Source: Alteromonas sp. KUL106 (GTDB lineage: Bacteria; Pseudomonadota; Gammaproteobacteria; Enterobacterales; Alteromonadaceae). Taken from it: DNA of 64,000 nt. Where the stretch lies: positions 62,001-126,000 of the forward strand of contig NZ_BLIG01000027.1 of assembly GCF_009811415.1 (NCBI RefSeq), read 5' to 3'. How positions within the stretch are numbered: the stretch's first letter is position 1; each line of letters starts with the position of its first letter. Below are positions 63,514 to 64,000 of this stretch, piece after piece. A program made the translations under genes and the position numbers. A model generated the notes under the pieces. That model did no database searches, was not told where the DNA came from, and saw only the letters and a list, made by a program, of their open reading frames with translations.

Positions 63514-63964
63514 TCATGTCCTTTCAAAAAAGCACCAGTAACCAAAAGTATACTAATTGCTAAATTAAACAAGGTTACTAAACTATACCATCAATACGCA
63601 CTCGCTTACAGCGTCAGTGCTTTCGCAATTAGTCTACTGTTAACGTAAAAGGTTCATACTAAACCATGGTTAAAAAACCGTTACTCTCGTTTAAACGCAC
63701 AACAAGACGTTATCTATGCATGCTTTTGCCCCGGTGCTAGCATCAAGAGAGATCTTTTCAGAAGTTTAGAAAGTAACGCATCTTCAATGCTCTCTTAATA
63801 TTGACGCAAACCTTGGCCTTTTTATGACTTTGCATATTTAAAGTCGACAAAGACTACGAAATTAGTATTAAGCACTATAGTAAAACCAGTACACCAAGCA
63901 AACCGTTCAAGCCAAGTCAATCTTGGTGAGACGACACTAACCCTAACTTCACGGTGATAAAACC
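63514..63964. other. Divergent control region before the 2Fe-2S gene
   Basis: This 451-bp gap holds the operator-like motif TACTAAACTATAC at 63576-63588 near the HxlR start. The rest is AT-rich with no clear palindrome, hairpin or coding frame. Promoters for both directions are expected. Confidence 0.45.
63576..63588. promoter_or_regulatory. Operator-like motif upstream of the HxlR gene
   Basis: TACTAAACTATAC is the exact reverse complement of the 13-mer at 62593-62605. It lies 63 bp before the HxlR ATG, suggesting autoregulation. Confidence 0.6.
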
Positions 63965-64000
63965 ATGATTGAATTTACATTAAATGGAAACAAAGTACAG
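63965..64000 (+). CDS. Start of a 2Fe-2S subunit (molybdenum hydroxylase type), cut by window edge
   Basis: Twelve codons, MIEFTLNGNKVQ, are visible after ATG 63965. This is the usual N-terminus of the small 2Fe-2S subunit of isoquinoline/aldehyde oxidoreductase-like molybdenum enzymes. The evidence is short. It lies beside an HxlR regulator, so a stress-linked aldehyde oxidase is possible. The rest of the gene is outside the window. Confidence 0.5.
   Translation, partial: MIEFTLNGNKVQ

Overview
The window looks like a chromosomal segment of a marine gammaproteobacterium, most likely Alteromonas or a close relative. The clues are moderate GC, the gammaproteobacterial infC-rpmI-rplT gene order, a LapD/LapG pair, a large TonB-dependent receptor, and an exopolysaccharide locus next to thrS. 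This assignment rests on gene content and protein style; no database search was possible. I saw no tRNA, rRNA, CRISPR array or intact insertion sequence.

Region 1 (1-20250) is an exopolysaccharide (EPS) locus. A minus-strand block (7028 to 1) carries glycosyltransferases, a Wzy-like polymerase, an acetyltransferase and two sulfotransferases, the second cut off by the window edge. Its AT-rich 3' part suggests a variable, transferred serotype cassette. A plus-strand block (7325-12602) holds lapG, lapD, a small secreted protein, a second O-antigen ligase/polymerase and a small membrane protein. A second minus-strand block (18107-12615) encodes assembly and export: an outer-membrane barrel, Wza, the Wzc tyrosine kinase, a CpsB-type phosphatase and a VpsP-like protein. 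A priming transferase (WcaJ type) faces away at 18796. A gene remnant with its own terminator follows.

Region 2 (20600-30400) is mostly housekeeping: rplT, rpmI, infC (AUU start, so longer than an ATG/GTG-only reading) and thrS. After these come a fructosamine kinase, a pteridine reductase, a DUF3080 lipoprotein, an MscS channel and a CPBP membrane protease.

Region 3 (29500-61200) is a purine-salvage and degradation island. Together its genes predict uptake (TonB receptor, NUP protein, two NCS2-type permeases), deamination (adenine and guanine deaminases), oxidation (XdhABC) and the urate steps (PuuD, UraH, UraD, PuuE). Allantoate is then degraded by AllC, a PucG-like ureidoglycine aminotransferase and an HpxW-like oxamate amidohydrolase, ending at oxalate. 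A RutR-like TetR regulator is encoded divergently from xdhA. Four palindromes matching the known RutR consensus lie in front of xdhA, both permeases and the TonB receptor, which suggests a RutR paralogue rewired to purines. A MurR/RpiR regulator and a perfect 18-bp palindrome inside the promoter probably control the allantoate/oxamate operon. A phosphorelay set (hybrid kinase, REC-GGDEF, separate Hpt) is inserted in the island.

Region 4 (61236-64000) has a PAS-GGDEF cyclase, a small monooxygenase with an 11-C tract, an HxlR regulator with a shared operator-like motif, and the first codons of a 2Fe-2S protein that may begin another molybdenum hydroxylase.
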